Origin: Myxococcales bacterium
Lineage (GTDB): Bacteria; Myxococcota_A; SURF-8
Assembly (NCBI GenBank): GCA_003598065.1
Contig: QZKR01000152.1
Coordinates: forward strand, 124,001-188,000
Length of the DNA stretch: 64,000 bases
Direction of reading: 5' to 3'
Made by a program: the position numbers and the translations under genes
In this document: one piece after another, positions 9,501 through 18,964 of the stretch
Layout of the letters: each line of letters opens with the position of its first letter
Numbering within the stretch: position 1 is the stretch's first letter
Notes under the pieces: generated by a model
Database searches by the model: none
Seen by the model: only the letters and a program-made list of their open reading frames with translations
Told to the model about the DNA's origin: nothing

Positions 9501-12500
9501 TTAGTCCCGCCCGCCCGTGCCCGTGGCGACGTAGCCTGCCGCTTCCCGCGCGGCGAGGATGTTGGCGAGGTAGGTGTCGATCAGGCGGTTCACGTCGCCC
9601 TCGCCGTCGTAGAAGAGGTTGGCCACGGGAACGCCGTACTCGGCCTGGATGCGCTGGAACACGCCGGCGGTGATCGCGCCGGGCATGCAGCCGAAGGGCG
9701 CGCAGTTGACCACGAGGTCCGCGCCGTTCCTCATGAACTCGATCGTCCGGCCCAGCGTGATGATGACCTCGCCCTCGAAATCCAGCGGCACGAAGCGCGA
9801 CCCCTCCTCCACCGCCGTCGAAACCGGCGGCTCGTGGCGGTCGTCGAGAATCGGCGAGGCCAGATCCATGTAGTGCCTCTCGTCGGCGGCGAGGAAGCGG
9901 TTCTTGAGGTAGACGGCCATCTTCTCGCGCATGCCGCCGTGCCGGTAGCCCTTCGTCCAGGCTTCCATATGGGCGGTATAGAGCACCCATTCGGAAATCG
10001 GCGCCATCCACGCCTCGCCGCCGGCCCGTTCGATGCGCCGCACCACGTCCTGGTTGGTGAAGCGGTTCTGGCGGACGTAGATTTCGCCGACGATGCCGAC
10101 CAGCGGTTTCTTGCCCGGCCGGCGCGGGATGCTCATGAAGTCGTCGCGGCATTCGGCGACGACCGGATCGAGCTTGGCGTTGGAGGCGATGGCGTCGGCC
10201 AATTTGCCGACCCATTTTTCATAGACCGCCTCCGTGCGGCCGGGGACGGTTTCGTAGGGCGTGATGCGGCAGCGCATCTTGAACAGCACGTCGCCGAGCA
10301 CCAGCCCCGTCCAGACGCGCTTGCGCAGCGTTTCGTCCGAGCCCTCGTAGGAATCGGTGGAATTCCACGACATCACCGGCACGTCCGACCAGCCCATGCG
10401 GTTGAAGACGATGCGGTCGAGCGTGCAATAATTGCCGAAGCGGCAGGGACCTTCAGCCGTCGGCATGAAAAGGGCGTGCTTCGAGGGATCGCCGCCCTGC
10501 CGCTCCACCGTGGCGATGAAGGTGCCCATCGTCGCCGGACAGGGCAGGCATTCGCCGCCGCGCGTGTTGGCGCGGCCCTTGAGAAACGAGGCGCGGTCCT
10601 CCAGGGGCAGGGGCTGCGCGTCGTAGCCGACGCTGCGCAAGGCCGCCGCGAGAAAGGCCGAGCTTTGCTCGCTCATCGGCGGCACCCACACCGTGCGGCC
10701 CTTCATCGACGCCTTGTCGGCCGGCGGCTTGACGAACGCATAGCGCTTCACGGCCTTCACGTCGTTGGCGGCCAGCACGTCGGCGAAGGCCTCCAGCCGC
10801 GTCAGGTAGCCGGCGTCCGCGCCGTGCTCGTCGAGTTCAAGCATCAGCATCGGCTTCTCGCCCATGATCTCCTCGGCGTAGGTCTGGATGAAGGAGTCGG
10901 GGCCGCAGGAGAAGTTGCTGAAGTAGACGGCGTAGAGGTTCGGCGTCCGGGCGACGAAGCGCGCCGCCTCCAGCATGCGCCGGCCGAAGTTCCAATACAT
11001 GTTGTGGAACTCCTTGCCGAGGTCCTCTTCATCCAGCGGCAGAAAATCCATCGGCACGACGGGAAGCCCGAGGCGGGCTATTTTCTCCGGCAGGGCCAGG
11101 TTCGCGCCGGGATCATTGACGTTGTACGGCCGGCCGAGGATGACGACCGCCGGACGATCGGCGGCCAGAATGTCGGGCAGTTTGTCCCGCCCGGCCTGAG
11201 CCAGGCTTTCGTCGTAGGCCTTCTGCGCCGTCTTCGCGGCCTTCCAGGCGGCGGCGACCTCGCGCTTCGAGCGCCCCAGCCGCTGGCCCAGGTCTTCGGT
11301 CAAACGGACGATCGCCGTGTCATCGTCCCAGCGGAAGTCCATCGTCGCCTTGATCAGCCGTTCCTCGGCGATGCCGTTGAGCGTCATCGCCGAAGCGATC
11401 AACGCCGGCAGGGCGATGTTGTAGGGGCAGAAGTAGCTCTCGCTCGTCTTGCCGTCCGTGTCCCCGGCCGAGACCATGTAGGGAACGAAAATATTTTCGA
11501 CGCCGTCCTTCTCCAGAAGCTGGCGCGCGTGGCCGTGGGCCAGTTTCACCGGGAAGCAGTAATCCGCGCCCACCCAGTCGGACGACTGCTCGATCACGGC
11601 GCGGTCGGTGGGCTTGGAAAGCTCCAGGTTGTAGCCAAGCTCGGCGAACAGCCGCCGCCAGAAGGGATAATAGTTGTGGGCCAAGAGCGCCCGGGGCATG
11701 CCGATCTTCGGCGCGTGCTCCGGCAGTTTGGGCTCGCTGGTGGCCTGCTTAAACAGACGGTCGCGCAAGCGGAAGAGATCGAATTCGCGAATGCGGCGCA
11801 TCTGGGCGTCCTCGGGGTCGCGGCCGCAGAGGTAGCCCCAGCTCGGCCGGCCGTCCAGCCCCTCCACGTCGGCATAGCTGATCGAGCAACGATTGGCGCA
11901 GAGCGGACAGGCTTCCTGGGACAGCTTCACCTCCTTGTCGGCGAAGGAGAGCCCCACGAATTTCGTCTTCTCGCCCCTGGCCTCCATCTGCCGCTTGGCC
12001 AAGAGCGCCACGCCCCACGAGCCCATGACGTGGCAATACGGCGAAACCACGACCTCGATGTTCAGAAGATTCTCGAACGCCGCGACCAGACCCGTGTTGC
12101 GCGCCGTCGCGCCCTGGAAGAAGACTTTCTTCTTCGAGTAGTAACGGCTGCCGACCACTTTGTTGAGATAGTTCTGGACGACGGAGTACATTACCGCGCC
12201 CATCGCTTCCTTCGGCTGATACCCCTTGCGCAAGAGCGCGCGAACATCCTGCTCCATGAAGACCGTGCAGCGATCGGACGTCACCGGCGGTTCGACGCCC
12301 ATCACCGCGCCGCCCAAGGCGAAAATGTCGAAGCCCATCTTGCGCGCCAGCTCTTCGACAAAAGAGCCCGTGCCGGCGGCGCAGACGTAGTTCATGTTCG
12401 AATTGTGCAGGTGGCCGCCGACGGTGTGGACGTATTTCGCGTCCTGGCCGCCGATCTCGAAGATCGTGTCGATCGTCGGGTCCACCTTCATCGCGCCGGC

Positions 12501-13739
12501 GACGTGCGCCGTGATTTCGTTGATCACGCGGTCCGCGCCGATGACGGCGCCGACGAGTTTGCGGCCCGAGCCGGTCGTCGCCGAGCCCAGCACCTCGATC
12601 CGCCCGCTTTTCTTGGCGATCAAGGCTGAAAGGGCGCGGAAGATCGATTTCGTCGCGCCGATCGGGTCGCCGCCCGTTTTGCGGTAGATGTCGAGGATCG
12701 GCTGCTCGTCCTCGCCGATCAGCAAGAGCTTGGTGGAAGTCGAACCGATGTCGATGCCGAGGTAGCCGCGCAGCAGGCCGCCGGCCGGCCAGCGGGTGAT
12801 GCGCACTTCGTTTTTCTCGGCGTCGATGTAGGATTCCATGACCTCGAAGGAGGGGTACGCCGAGCGCTTCAGCAGCAGCGGCGGGCGATGCGCCTCCCGC
12901 GCCGCTTCCTGCGGCACGCGCTCCAGGGCCGACCAGTCCACCGGCTGCGAGAGCGGCCGGGCGATCCTCGCCGCGCCGTAGGCGGCGGCCTCCTGCGGCG
13001 AGGGGGGGACGACGAGTTCGACCTTGAGTTCGCCGGCCAGCCAGCGCATGACTTCCTTGTTGCGCGCCACGCCGCCGACGACGGCCGTCCTGCCTTCCGG
13101 CGTGCGGCCCTTGAACAGCGTCATGACGATCGTGTGCGTCAGGCCGCGGCAGAGGCCGGACCACATCTCGGGCTTGCTGTGGCCTTCCTGCTGGCGGTGG
13201 ATGAGGTCGCTCTTGGCGAACACGGCGCAGCGCGCCGCGACGGACGGCGGCGAGGGAATGAAGGGCAGCGCGTCCAGCTTGCTGTACTCGATGCCCAAGC
13301 GCGAGGCCTGTTCGTCGAGGAAGGAGCCGGTGCCGGCGGCGCAAAGCGTGTTGGTGTGGTAGCCGACGAACGAACCGTCTTCGGCCAAGGCCACCATGGA
13401 GAGCGATCCGCCGCCGATGTCCACGATCTGGCGCACCTCGCCCACCGCCTCGTGCACGGCGCGGATCGTGGCGGCGACCGTGTTGCCGGGTTCGACGCCG
13501 AGCGCGCGCGCCACCGGTCCCGCGTTGACGCCGACGACGTTGACGGCCGAAATCGCCGCGCCGTTGAGCCGCTCATCAACCATCTGCCGCGTGACGCGGA
13601 AGATCTCGCCCAGATGCGGGCGGCTTTCGCGAACCACGGTCTCGCCGCTGGAGTCCAGCGCCACCAGTTTCACGTACAGCGCGCCGACGTCCAGCCCGAC
13701 GCGCAGCCCTTGAAAGCCCTTCTCCCCGTGCTCCGACAT
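9501..13739 (-). CDS. Giant acyl-CoA dehydratase activase (2-hydroxyglutaryl-CoA dehydratase activator family)
   Basis: 1412 residues. Two ASKHA-type ATPase modules of the BadF/BadG/BcrA/BcrD family come first: GLDVGALYVKLVAL with ARCAVFAKSD near residues 12-170, and GIDIGSTSTKLLLIG (about 325), EIGGQDAKYVH and DRCTVFMEQD. The two Cys would ligate the shared [4Fe-4S] cluster of the activator dimer. The C-terminal 750 residues are Cys-rich and resemble the DUF2229 and HgdB-like dehydratase-subunit families. Activators of this kind use ATP to push one electron into a radical 2-hydroxyacyl-CoA dehydratase in amino-acid fermentation or aromatic degradation; the substrate of this fused form is unknown. 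AAGGAG precedes the ATG. A TetR-family gene lies just upstream, and a palindrome sits between promoter and start. Confidence 0.9.
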   Translation of the reverse strand: MSEHGEKGFQGLRVGLDVGALYVKLVALDSSGETVVRESRPHLGEIFRVTRQMVDERLNGAAISAVNVVGVNAGPVARALGVEPGNTVAATIRAVHEAVGEVRQIVDIGGGSLSMVALAEDGSFVGYHTNTLCAAGTGSFLDEQASRLGIEYSKLDALPFIPSPPSVAARCAVFAKSDLIHRQQEGHSKPEMWSGLCRGLTHTIVMTLFKGRTPEGRTAVVGGVARNKEVMRWLAGELKVELVVPPSPQEAAAYGAARIARPLSQPVDWSALERVPQEAAREAHRPPLLLKRSAYPSFEVMESYIDAEKNEVRITRWPAGGLLRGYLGIDIGSTSTKLLLIGEDEQPILDIYRKTGGDPIGATKSIFRALSALIAKKSGRIEVLGSATTGSGRKLVGAVIGADRVINEITAHVAGAMKVDPTIDTIFEIGGQDAKYVHTVGGHLHNSNMNYVCAAGTGSFVEELARKMGFDIFALGGAVMGVEPPVTSDRCTVFMEQDVRALLRKGYQPKEAMGAVMYSVVQNYLNKVVGSRYYSKKKVFFQGATARNTGLVAAFENLLNIEVVVSPYCHVMGSWGVALLAKRQMEARGEKTKFVGLSFADKEVKLSQEACPLCANRCSISYADVEGLDGRPSWGYLCGRDPEDAQMRRIREFDLFRLRDRLFKQATSEPKLPEHAPKIGMPRALLAHNYYPFWRRLFAELGYNLELSKPTDRAVIEQSSDWVGADYCFPVKLAHGHARQLLEKDGVENIFVPYMVSAGDTDGKTSESYFCPYNIALPALIASAMTLNGIAEERLIKATMDFRWDDDTAIVRLTEDLGQRLGRSKREVAAAWKAAKTAQKAYDESLAQAGRDKLPDILAADRPAVVILGRPYNVNDPGANLALPEKIARLGLPVVPMDFLPLDEEDLGKEFHNMYWNFGRRMLEAARFVARTPNLYAVYFSNFSCGPDSFIQTYAEEIMGEKPMLMLELDEHGADAGYLTRLEAFADVLAANDVKAVKRYAFVKPPADKASMKGRTVWVPPMSEQSSAFLAAALRSVGYDAQPLPLEDRASFLKGRANTRGGECLPCPATMGTFIATVERQGGDPSKHALFMPTAEGPCRFGNYCTLDRIVFNRMGWSDVPVMSWNSTDSYEGSDETLRKRVWTGLVLGDVLFKMRCRITPYETVPGRTEAVYEKWVGKLADAIASNAKLDPVVAECRDDFMSIPRRPGKKPLVGIVGEIYVRQNRFTNQDVVRRIERAGGEAWMAPISEWVLYTAHMEAWTKGYRHGGMREKMAVYLKNRFLAADERHYMDLASPILDDRHEPPVSTAVEEGSRFVPLDFEGEVIITLGRTIEFMRNGADLVVNCAPFGCMPGAITAGVFQRIQAEYGVPVANLFYDGEGDVNRLIDTYLANILAAREAAGYVATGTGGRD

Positions 13740-13796
13740 TGCAACTCCTTGTCAGGAGGTTGTTTCGCTTGGCCCTGCGGCCGACCCCGAACCAAT

Positions 13797-13810
13797 TAAC
13801 TAATTAGTTA
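13797..13810. promoter_or_regulatory. Palindromic operator, likely for the adjacent TetR protein
   Basis: TAACTAATTAGTTA is a perfect 14-bp palindrome in the gap between the TetR gene and the activase gene. It starts about nine bases after the transcription start predicted from the promoter at 13826-13854 and lies 58 bases before the activase start codon. A bound repressor there would block initiation or elongation. TetR-family operators of this AT-rich, TTAGTTA-like type are well known. Confidence 0.65.
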
Positions 13811-13825
13811 GTTTAACCGGGAGAT

Positions 13826-13854
13826 AAGATAAACGGATCGCCGAAATCCGTCAA
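13826..13854 (-). promoter_or_regulatory. Sigma-70-type promoter for the activase gene
   Basis: Read on the minus strand: -35 TTGACG (13854-13849), a 17-base spacer, and -10 TATCTT (13831-13826). It points at the activase gene and its start site would fall next to the 13797-13810 palindrome. Confidence 0.6.
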
Positions 13855-13905
13855 GCTAAAACAGCATCAGTAATTCGTGATGATCGACGAGTTGCTTGAT
13901 ATTGT

Positions 13906-14577
13906 TTATTTTTTCTTTTTCCGAGGCGGCGGAGCATCGAGAACGGGCAGGCCTGCCGAATCCGGATCGCGCAGGAGCATGCGCAGGATCATGTCCATCA
14001 GCATCTCCCGACGCTTCCGAACCAGGTCGCGCTTCATCACCGTTTCGCCGATCAGCACCTCCAAAAACGGGCTGTCGGAAAAGTAGGCGGTGATCATGCC
14101 CCAGATCGCCGTCAGCAAATGATCGGGGTCCACCTGGCGGAAGACGCCGGCGGCCATGCCGCGCAAGAAGAAATCGCGGGCCAGATCATATTGCGGGCGG
14201 AAGTAGGTCCGCACCAGGTTGAGGAAGTAATCGCGGTTGTCGTGGCCCGTCTCCATCGAGGTGAGACGGCTGAAGTTGCGGTGGCGGGCGTTGTAGTCGA
14301 AGAAGCCCAGAAAGAAGCGTTGCAGTTTCTCCACCGGATCGATGGGCTTGGGCGCGATGCCGGCGACCAGCTCCAGCAGATCGGCCACCATGCGGTCGAG
14401 GACGGCGCGGTGCAGAACCTCCTTGGTGCCGAAGTAGTAATGGACCATCGCACCGGTGACGCCGGCGCGCTTGGCGATGCGGCTGATGCGCGCGCCGCCG
14501 AAACCGTCATCGGCGAACGCCGCCTCGGCGGAATCGAGGATGCGCTCCCGCGTCTCTTTGCCATTGATCTGCGCCAT
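13906..14577 (-). CDS. TetR/AcrR-family transcriptional regulator
   Basis: 223 residues. The N-terminus is a standard TetR helix-turn-helix (RERILDSAEAAFADDGFGGARISRIAKRAGVTGAMVHYYFGTKEVLHRAV), and the remaining 165 residues form an alpha-helical ligand-binding and dimerisation domain. The protein ends in a Lys run (KKKK). The gene has its own promoter upstream and lies directly before the activase gene on the same strand, with a palindromic operator in the gap, so it very likely represses the activase and answers to an acyl-CoA or related metabolite. The ligand is an inference from context only. Confidence 0.92.
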   Translation of the reverse strand: MAQINGKETRERILDSAEAAFADDGFGGARISRIAKRAGVTGAMVHYYFGTKEVLHRAVLDRMVADLLELVAGIAPKPIDPVEKLQRFFLGFFDYNARHRNFSRLTSMETGHDNRDYFLNLVRTYFRPQYDLARDFFLRGMAAGVFRQVDPDHLLTAIWGMITAYFSDSPFLEVLIGETVMKRDLVRKRREMLMDMILRMLLRDPDSAGLPVLDAPPPRKKKK

Positions 14578-14617
14578 GGATCCTTTTACATACGGTCGGA
14601 GGACTCCGTCCGCTGAG

Positions 14618-14646
14618 TCTGTACCGAGTCAAGGGGAGGATGTCAA
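14618..14646 (-). promoter_or_regulatory. Sigma-70-type promoter for the TetR gene
   Basis: On the minus strand: -35 TTGACA (14646-14641), 17-base spacer, -10 TACAGA (14623-14618), about 40 bases before the TetR ATG. No copy of the 13797-13810 palindrome is seen here, so autoregulation is not evident. Confidence 0.5.
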
Positions 14647-14707
14647 GCAATAACGCGCTGAAAGGGATAGATCGACGCCCTAAGCGGGGTATGGTTCCGC
14701 ATAGCCA

Positions 14708-16741
14708 TCACCAGATATAGGGTCTCGCCTGCTTGACGGCGAGCTGGCGACCCGGCAGCTCGAACTTGAATTCCACATCCATGGCGAAGGGTTCCGTGCG
14801 ACCGTAAATCGGTGCGAAGTGGTCGTGAATCGCCTTCAAAGCCTGAACCAGCTCGCGGATTTCCTCGAAGCTCAGGACCGGATCGCTCTGCGTGAGACTG
14901 GAGCGGGAAAAATAGGTCATCTCACCCTGCCCGGCCGGAGGTTTATAGTACAGGAAACATTCCGGCGTAACGCCCGGCTCGGGATTGGCGACGCTCACCG
15001 CGCCGACCTGCACGTTCACGTAATAGGCGGCCTGGCCGTTGGGGGGCGGGTCGAAGGGATTGGCGGTGATCGCCACGCCGTTGGCCGCTTCGATCTCGTC
15101 GGGAAACGAGCGATGCACCAGCACGCCCATCGCCACGGCGGCATGATCCACGCGCGCCCATTCGCGTTCCTCGAAGGCCGCATGATTCCACAGACTCGCC
15201 CAGACTTTGAGCAGAGCGTGCGGGATCGTTTTCTCCGGATCGCCCGGCTTGTAGGAGACGGAATCGTACAAACCCGCGCCGTTGAATTCCAGCAGATCCT
15301 CGGCATTCGAACTGGAGCGGAAGCGAATCGGCCCCGAGCCGAGACGCGCCTCGATCTTGTCCTCAATGGCCTCGATCAGCAGCGGGTCCGGCGCGGCGGC
15401 GCGGATCTTGTCCCTGAAATCCGCGAGCGCCTGCATGCGGTACAACCCGTCTTCCCGGAAGCGTTCCTCCGCCCGCAGCGCGTCGATTTCATCCTGCAGC
15501 CCCGTCTCCTGCATAAAGCGAACATAGGCGGAAACCGGAATGGCGAAGGCGTCGGGCACGGGCAGGGGCGGTTCGATGTTTTTCAACTCGCCGAAATTGG
15601 CGGCCTTGCCGCCTACCGCCGGTGTGAAACTAGAGTCGATATCCTCGATATCGATGAGTTCGGTGAAGCTGAGGTCCAGCCTCGGCGTCTGCGGCTCCAA
15701 GGGCCGGCGGGCGTCCCAGAATTGCAGGGCGTCCTCATAGCTCGAAGGTTGCAGCGAAAAGCCGTCGGCGCGCACCGACAGGCGCACCCATTTCCCCTCG
15801 TTGGCGACGAAGTCAGGATGGGATTCGGCGTCGATCAGCGCCATGTTCGGAGTGCCGCGGCTTTCCGCCAGCAGATTCACGTGCGCCAGCGGAGTCTGGA
15901 ATTCGCCCGTCACGAGGCCGGCCACCGCCGCGATGTCGTTGGGAACACGATCGACGACGACAATATCCAAGCGCGAGATGTATTCGTCTTCGAGCGCCTC
16001 GAGCGACAGAATGCGGATCTGTCCCACGCTCTCGCCAAGGTGCATTCCCTGATAGGTCGCGCCCTCGTACAGCTCGGCGGTGGTCACGATGGCAACCCCA
16101 TCGGGCAGGCGCGACTCCATTTCCAGGGCGTTCGAGGTCGGGTGGTACCGCAGATCGGCTTCAAAGCCGAGGGCCGACTCCACGCTGCGGAAAAGCTCCT
16201 CGATCATCTCCGGCGAGGCCTTGTCGATCGGCGCGATTTCGACGGCGTAAATATCCGGACCGAGATAGTAGACGAGGGTTCCGAGCAGCAGACGCCGCGA
16301 GGGCTGGTAATACATCTCGGCGTTGAAGGCGCCCATGTCCATGAAGCCCGAAAGTTTCTCTGCGGCATAGGTGAAGTGACGCCAGCGCTCGGAATCGAAG
16401 AAATGCACCTTCTGGCCGTCGCGGCGATCGATGAGGAAAAGCACCGAGCGGTTGGCCGGCAGAGCGGAGGATTCGGGAACGCCGGAGAGCGCCTCGTGAT
16501 CGGCCGGGCATCCGAGCCGGAACAGGCGTTCGGGGCGAGCGTCTTCCTGCCAAACGCAGACGCCGTCTTTCGGGAGATCCTCTTCTTGTTCGAACTCGAC
16601 ATCGTCCTCGCCCGCCGTATCTGCGTCGCCGTCGGTCTCGGGCGAAGCATCCGAGCAGGCGGCAAAAAACCAGGCCGCGAGGAAGGCCAACAGCAGCGTC
16701 GCCGCCAGTCGGAGTCGAGTCGTGTCGAGGATCGTGCTCAT
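14708..16741 (-). CDS. Lipoprotein with PEP/pyruvate-binding and swivel-like domains
   Basis: 677 residues. An N-terminal signal sequence with lipobox (F-F-A-A-C, Cys 29) is followed by a short acidic linker containing DGD. Around residues 270-300 is TPLAHVNLLAESRGTPNMAL, which resembles the phosphohistidine swivel domain of PEP synthase and PPDK, with His287 at the active-site position. The C-terminal 300 residues match the PEP/pyruvate-binding (PPDK N-terminal) domain: GGKAANFGEL, RFRSSSNAEDLLEFNGAGLYDSV and GVLVHRSF. In cytoplasmic enzymes the order is the reverse and ATP is needed; here the protein is predicted to sit outside the inner membrane, so catalysis is doubtful and ligand binding or another transfer is possible. 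The next gene downstream on this strand is the TetR gene. Confidence 0.8.
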   Translation of the reverse strand: MSTILDTTRLRLAATLLLAFLAAWFFAACSDASPETDGDADTAGEDDVEFEQEEDLPKDGVCVWQEDARPERLFRLGCPADHEALSGVPESSALPANRSVLFLIDRRDGQKVHFFDSERWRHFTYAAEKLSGFMDMGAFNAEMYYQPSRRLLLGTLVYYLGPDIYAVEIAPIDKASPEMIEELFRSVESALGFEADLRYHPTSNALEMESRLPDGVAIVTTAELYEGATYQGMHLGESVGQIRILSLEALEDEYISRLDIVVVDRVPNDIAAVAGLVTGEFQTPLAHVNLLAESRGTPNMALIDAESHPDFVANEGKWVRLSVRADGFSLQPSSYEDALQFWDARRPLEPQTPRLDLSFTELIDIEDIDSSFTPAVGGKAANFGELKNIEPPLPVPDAFAIPVSAYVRFMQETGLQDEIDALRAEERFREDGLYRMQALADFRDKIRAAAPDPLLIEAIEDKIEARLGSGPIRFRSSSNAEDLLEFNGAGLYDSVSYKPGDPEKTIPHALLKVWASLWNHAAFEEREWARVDHAAVAMGVLVHRSFPDEIEAANGVAITANPFDPPPNGQAAYYVNVQVGAVSVANPEPGVTPECFLYYKPPAGQGEMTYFSRSSLTQSDPVLSFEEIRELVQALKAIHDHFAPIYGRTEPFAMDVEFKFELPGRQLAVKQARPYIW

Positions 16742-16764
16742 GGCGCTCGCCTCGCCCGCGCGGC

Positions 16765-17781
16765 CTATTCGATGCCGCCTTCGGCGTTATGCCGCGGGTA
16801 GATTCCGTAGCGCCATCCGACGGAGAATTCCACCTCGCCGCCGGGGAGACTGGCGCGGACGCGGCGCGCCACTCCGATGTAGGACATATGCGGCTCCAAC
16901 CCAATGCCGCCCGTCGACGGGAAGCCCTCGACCACCGCTTGCGGGATCACCAGACGGCCTCGGGACGCCGGGGCCTCGCAATACATCGTGGCCTCGGGCG
17001 GCGCGCCGTGCCAGCCGGAGTTGAGGATCATCTGCACGAGGCCGCCGTTCTCGATCGGCTCCCAGGCGACTTCGTTGTCTTGACCGTCCGTGAGCGTGAT
17101 GGAGTTGCTCTGCAGATCGATGTCGAAGGCGGCCGGTTCGACGCCCGTCGTCTGCAACGAAAAGCCGGGGAAATCGTCGCCCGCCGCTTCCACGGCGAAA
17201 GCCGTATCGGGCGCGATCAGGTCGGCGCTTAGGGGGTCGGAATAATAATCGCCCGCTGCGCCTGGATCGGCCGAGACCTCCTGATCTCCGGCGGTAAGGG
17301 TCACCTTCCCGGCGGATTGCCGAATCGGCGCGTCCTGGCAGGTGTTCTCGGCGTCGCAATATTCGTCCCAGTCGCAGGGCGGATTGCAGGCCGAGTCGTT
17401 GCCGAGGTAGAGCACGCAATCCCCTCCGCGCGCGGCGACATGATGCAGCTCCGGCGGGAAGGCGGCAAAGGCGTCCATGCGCACAAGCCCGGTATAGAAT
17501 TCGATGGAAACATTTGCATCGCTGGACGGGACTCCTCCCCAGGCGAAAGCATTCACGGACACGCGGCCGATCAAGGTCGGTTGCTCGATGACGTTGTCCC
17601 CGTCAGCGGTGTCGCCATCGGCGCCGTCGCCATCGGGGCTATCGTCGCCATCCGCTTCCGCTTCGTTGTCGCCATCGTTGTCTCCGTCGGTATTTCCAGC
17701 ACCCTCATCTGTGCTGCCGCAAGCCGCTAACAGCATCACGGCAACAAGGATACTTGCAAGGCTATCTGTGATTTTCCGCAT
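16765..17781 (-). CDS. DGD-linker lipoprotein of unknown function
   Basis: 338 residues. Signal peptide with lipobox L-L-A-A-C-G, then an acidic, repetitive DGD linker of about 45 residues, then a beta-rich domain with one CNPPCDWDEYCD Cys pattern near its middle. The linker probably keeps the domain away from the membrane. I chose the ATG at 17781 since it starts the signal peptide and has AAAGG upstream; the upstream in-frame ATG would put 18 charged residues ahead of it. It lies 23 bases before the PEP-binding lipoprotein gene on the same strand, so both are probably one operon and may form one surface complex. Confidence 0.75.
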   Translation of the reverse strand: MRKITDSLASILVAVMLLAACGSTDEGAGNTDGDNDGDNEAEADGDDSPDGDGADGDTADGDNVIEQPTLIGRVSVNAFAWGGVPSSDANVSIEFYTGLVRMDAFAAFPPELHHVAARGGDCVLYLGNDSACNPPCDWDEYCDAENTCQDAPIRQSAGKVTLTAGDQEVSADPGAAGDYYSDPLSADLIAPDTAFAVEAAGDDFPGFSLQTTGVEPAAFDIDLQSNSITLTDGQDNEVAWEPIENGGLVQMILNSGWHGAPPEATMYCEAPASRGRLVIPQAVVEGFPSTGGIGLEPHMSYIGVARRVRASLPGGEVEFSVGWRYGIYPRHNAEGGIE

Positions 17782-18527
17782 GGTATGCCTTTCGTTTTCG
17801 AAGCTGCTTTCAATCCGCAAAACCCACTCCCGCAAGGACAGAAAATGAGCTTCAGGCTGATGCCCGGCCTGCGGTGTTTCAAGGTGTTAAGCAATACTTG
17901 CGCCAAGAAAAGGGGGGCGTTTCGCACTCCGACAGGCCGGCAAGAAAAATGTAATTGTTAAATGATTTCATATAAGTATGACGTCGCCTAACTTGCCTTT
18001 TATTTTCCCCGTTCTCGTCGATTGAGTCTGGTGAGTGTCAATTTTAGTTAACAGTTGACCGAAAGAGGCGCAGAGCAGGCACGAATTGGGCGCAAGAATT
18101 CCCTCGCCCGATTTCCGCCTATTATTTGCAGCCAGCCCTGGTCGTAGGACGGTTCCGCGCGTGTTTCGTCCGCCTCCGCGCCCCTCCGACGGCCTCGATT
18201 TCGACGTTTTCCCGTTTCCCGCCGTTTCAAAACGTTCAACGATGTTTCAACGCTTGACCGCAAACGCCCTTTGACTATTCTGGACTCGTGCACAAGGTGT
18301 GTTCGGCGTCGGCCGCCGTCGCGCAACACGCAAGCTTCTCCGTTCCGATTCCCTTTTAATTCGTCTCGCGACATCGACCTCCCCTGCGGCGGCGGTCGGA
18401 CGCAAGCGGCCCGATGCGGCCCTGCGCGATAAATAAGATCCGTCCTTCCATTCCGGTCCGGCGGTTTGCCCGTTCGTAGGGAGCGGGCCGCCGCTGTGGC
18501 CGAAACAGAAACGAACAAGGAGTGCAC
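17782..18527. other. 746-base gap, no gene seen
   Basis: No open frame here has a convincing start, ribosome site and codon pattern. The left part is AT-rich and holds a possible plus-strand promoter (TTGTTA at 17955, TATGAC at 17977, 16-base spacer), which is weak. The right part contains repeated GTTTCAA motifs around 18226-18255. The gap separates minus-strand lipoprotein genes from the plus-strand tail cluster and must hold that cluster's control region. Confidence 0.4.
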
Positions 18528-18914
18528 ATGCCCGCCCAGCTGACGGTGAGTGGAACGGTCGAGGTGTCGGCGGCGACGCTGGGTGATTTGCCGCAGGGCG
18601 AAATCACCATGCCGCTGCAGATGAAAGACGCGCTGCCCCTGACGGTGACGCAACAGACGCACGGCACGATGACGGTGGCGAGCACGGATTTCGTCGCCGT
18701 TCCCCTGGGCGGCGTGACCGCCGGGCTGTTTTTGGCCCTACAGGTCGATGGCGGCGCCGTCAAATTGCGATTCAACGGCGCCGGGGAATTGTACGTCGAC
18801 GGCTTGCTGGTCACCCAGTTTCCCAGCGGCGATCACGCCCTGACGGAACTGGCGGCGGCCCTCCCCATTTCCACGTCCCCCAACGTCGACCTTGAGTTTC
18901 TGGCGGCCCAATAA
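18528..18914 (+). CDS. Small first gene of the tail cluster, unknown
   Basis: 128 residues, no Cys, no signal peptide, rich in Thr, Val and Gly in alternating hydrophobic patterns that suggest a beta fold. It starts at an ATG five bases after AAGGAG; a GTG six bases earlier is in frame but too close to the ribosome site. It leads a set of same-strand phage tail genes with short gaps, so it is probably a structural part such as a head-tail or tail decoration protein. I do not recognise the family. Confidence 0.6.
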   Translation: MPAQLTVSGTVEVSAATLGDLPQGEITMPLQMKDALPLTVTQQTHGTMTVASTDFVAVPLGGVTAGLFLALQVDGGAVKLRFNGAGELYVDGLLVTQFPSGDHALTELAAALPISTSPNVDLEFLAAQ

Positions 18915-18964
18915 CAGGCGCAGCCGTTCCGTCAAACGGGACCCGAAAAAGGAAGCAGCAGACA

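Noticed and set aside
18086-18274. 62-codon frame in the gap before the tail cluster
   Set aside because: No ribosome site, Pro/Arg-rich without domain, and overlapped by other chance frames.
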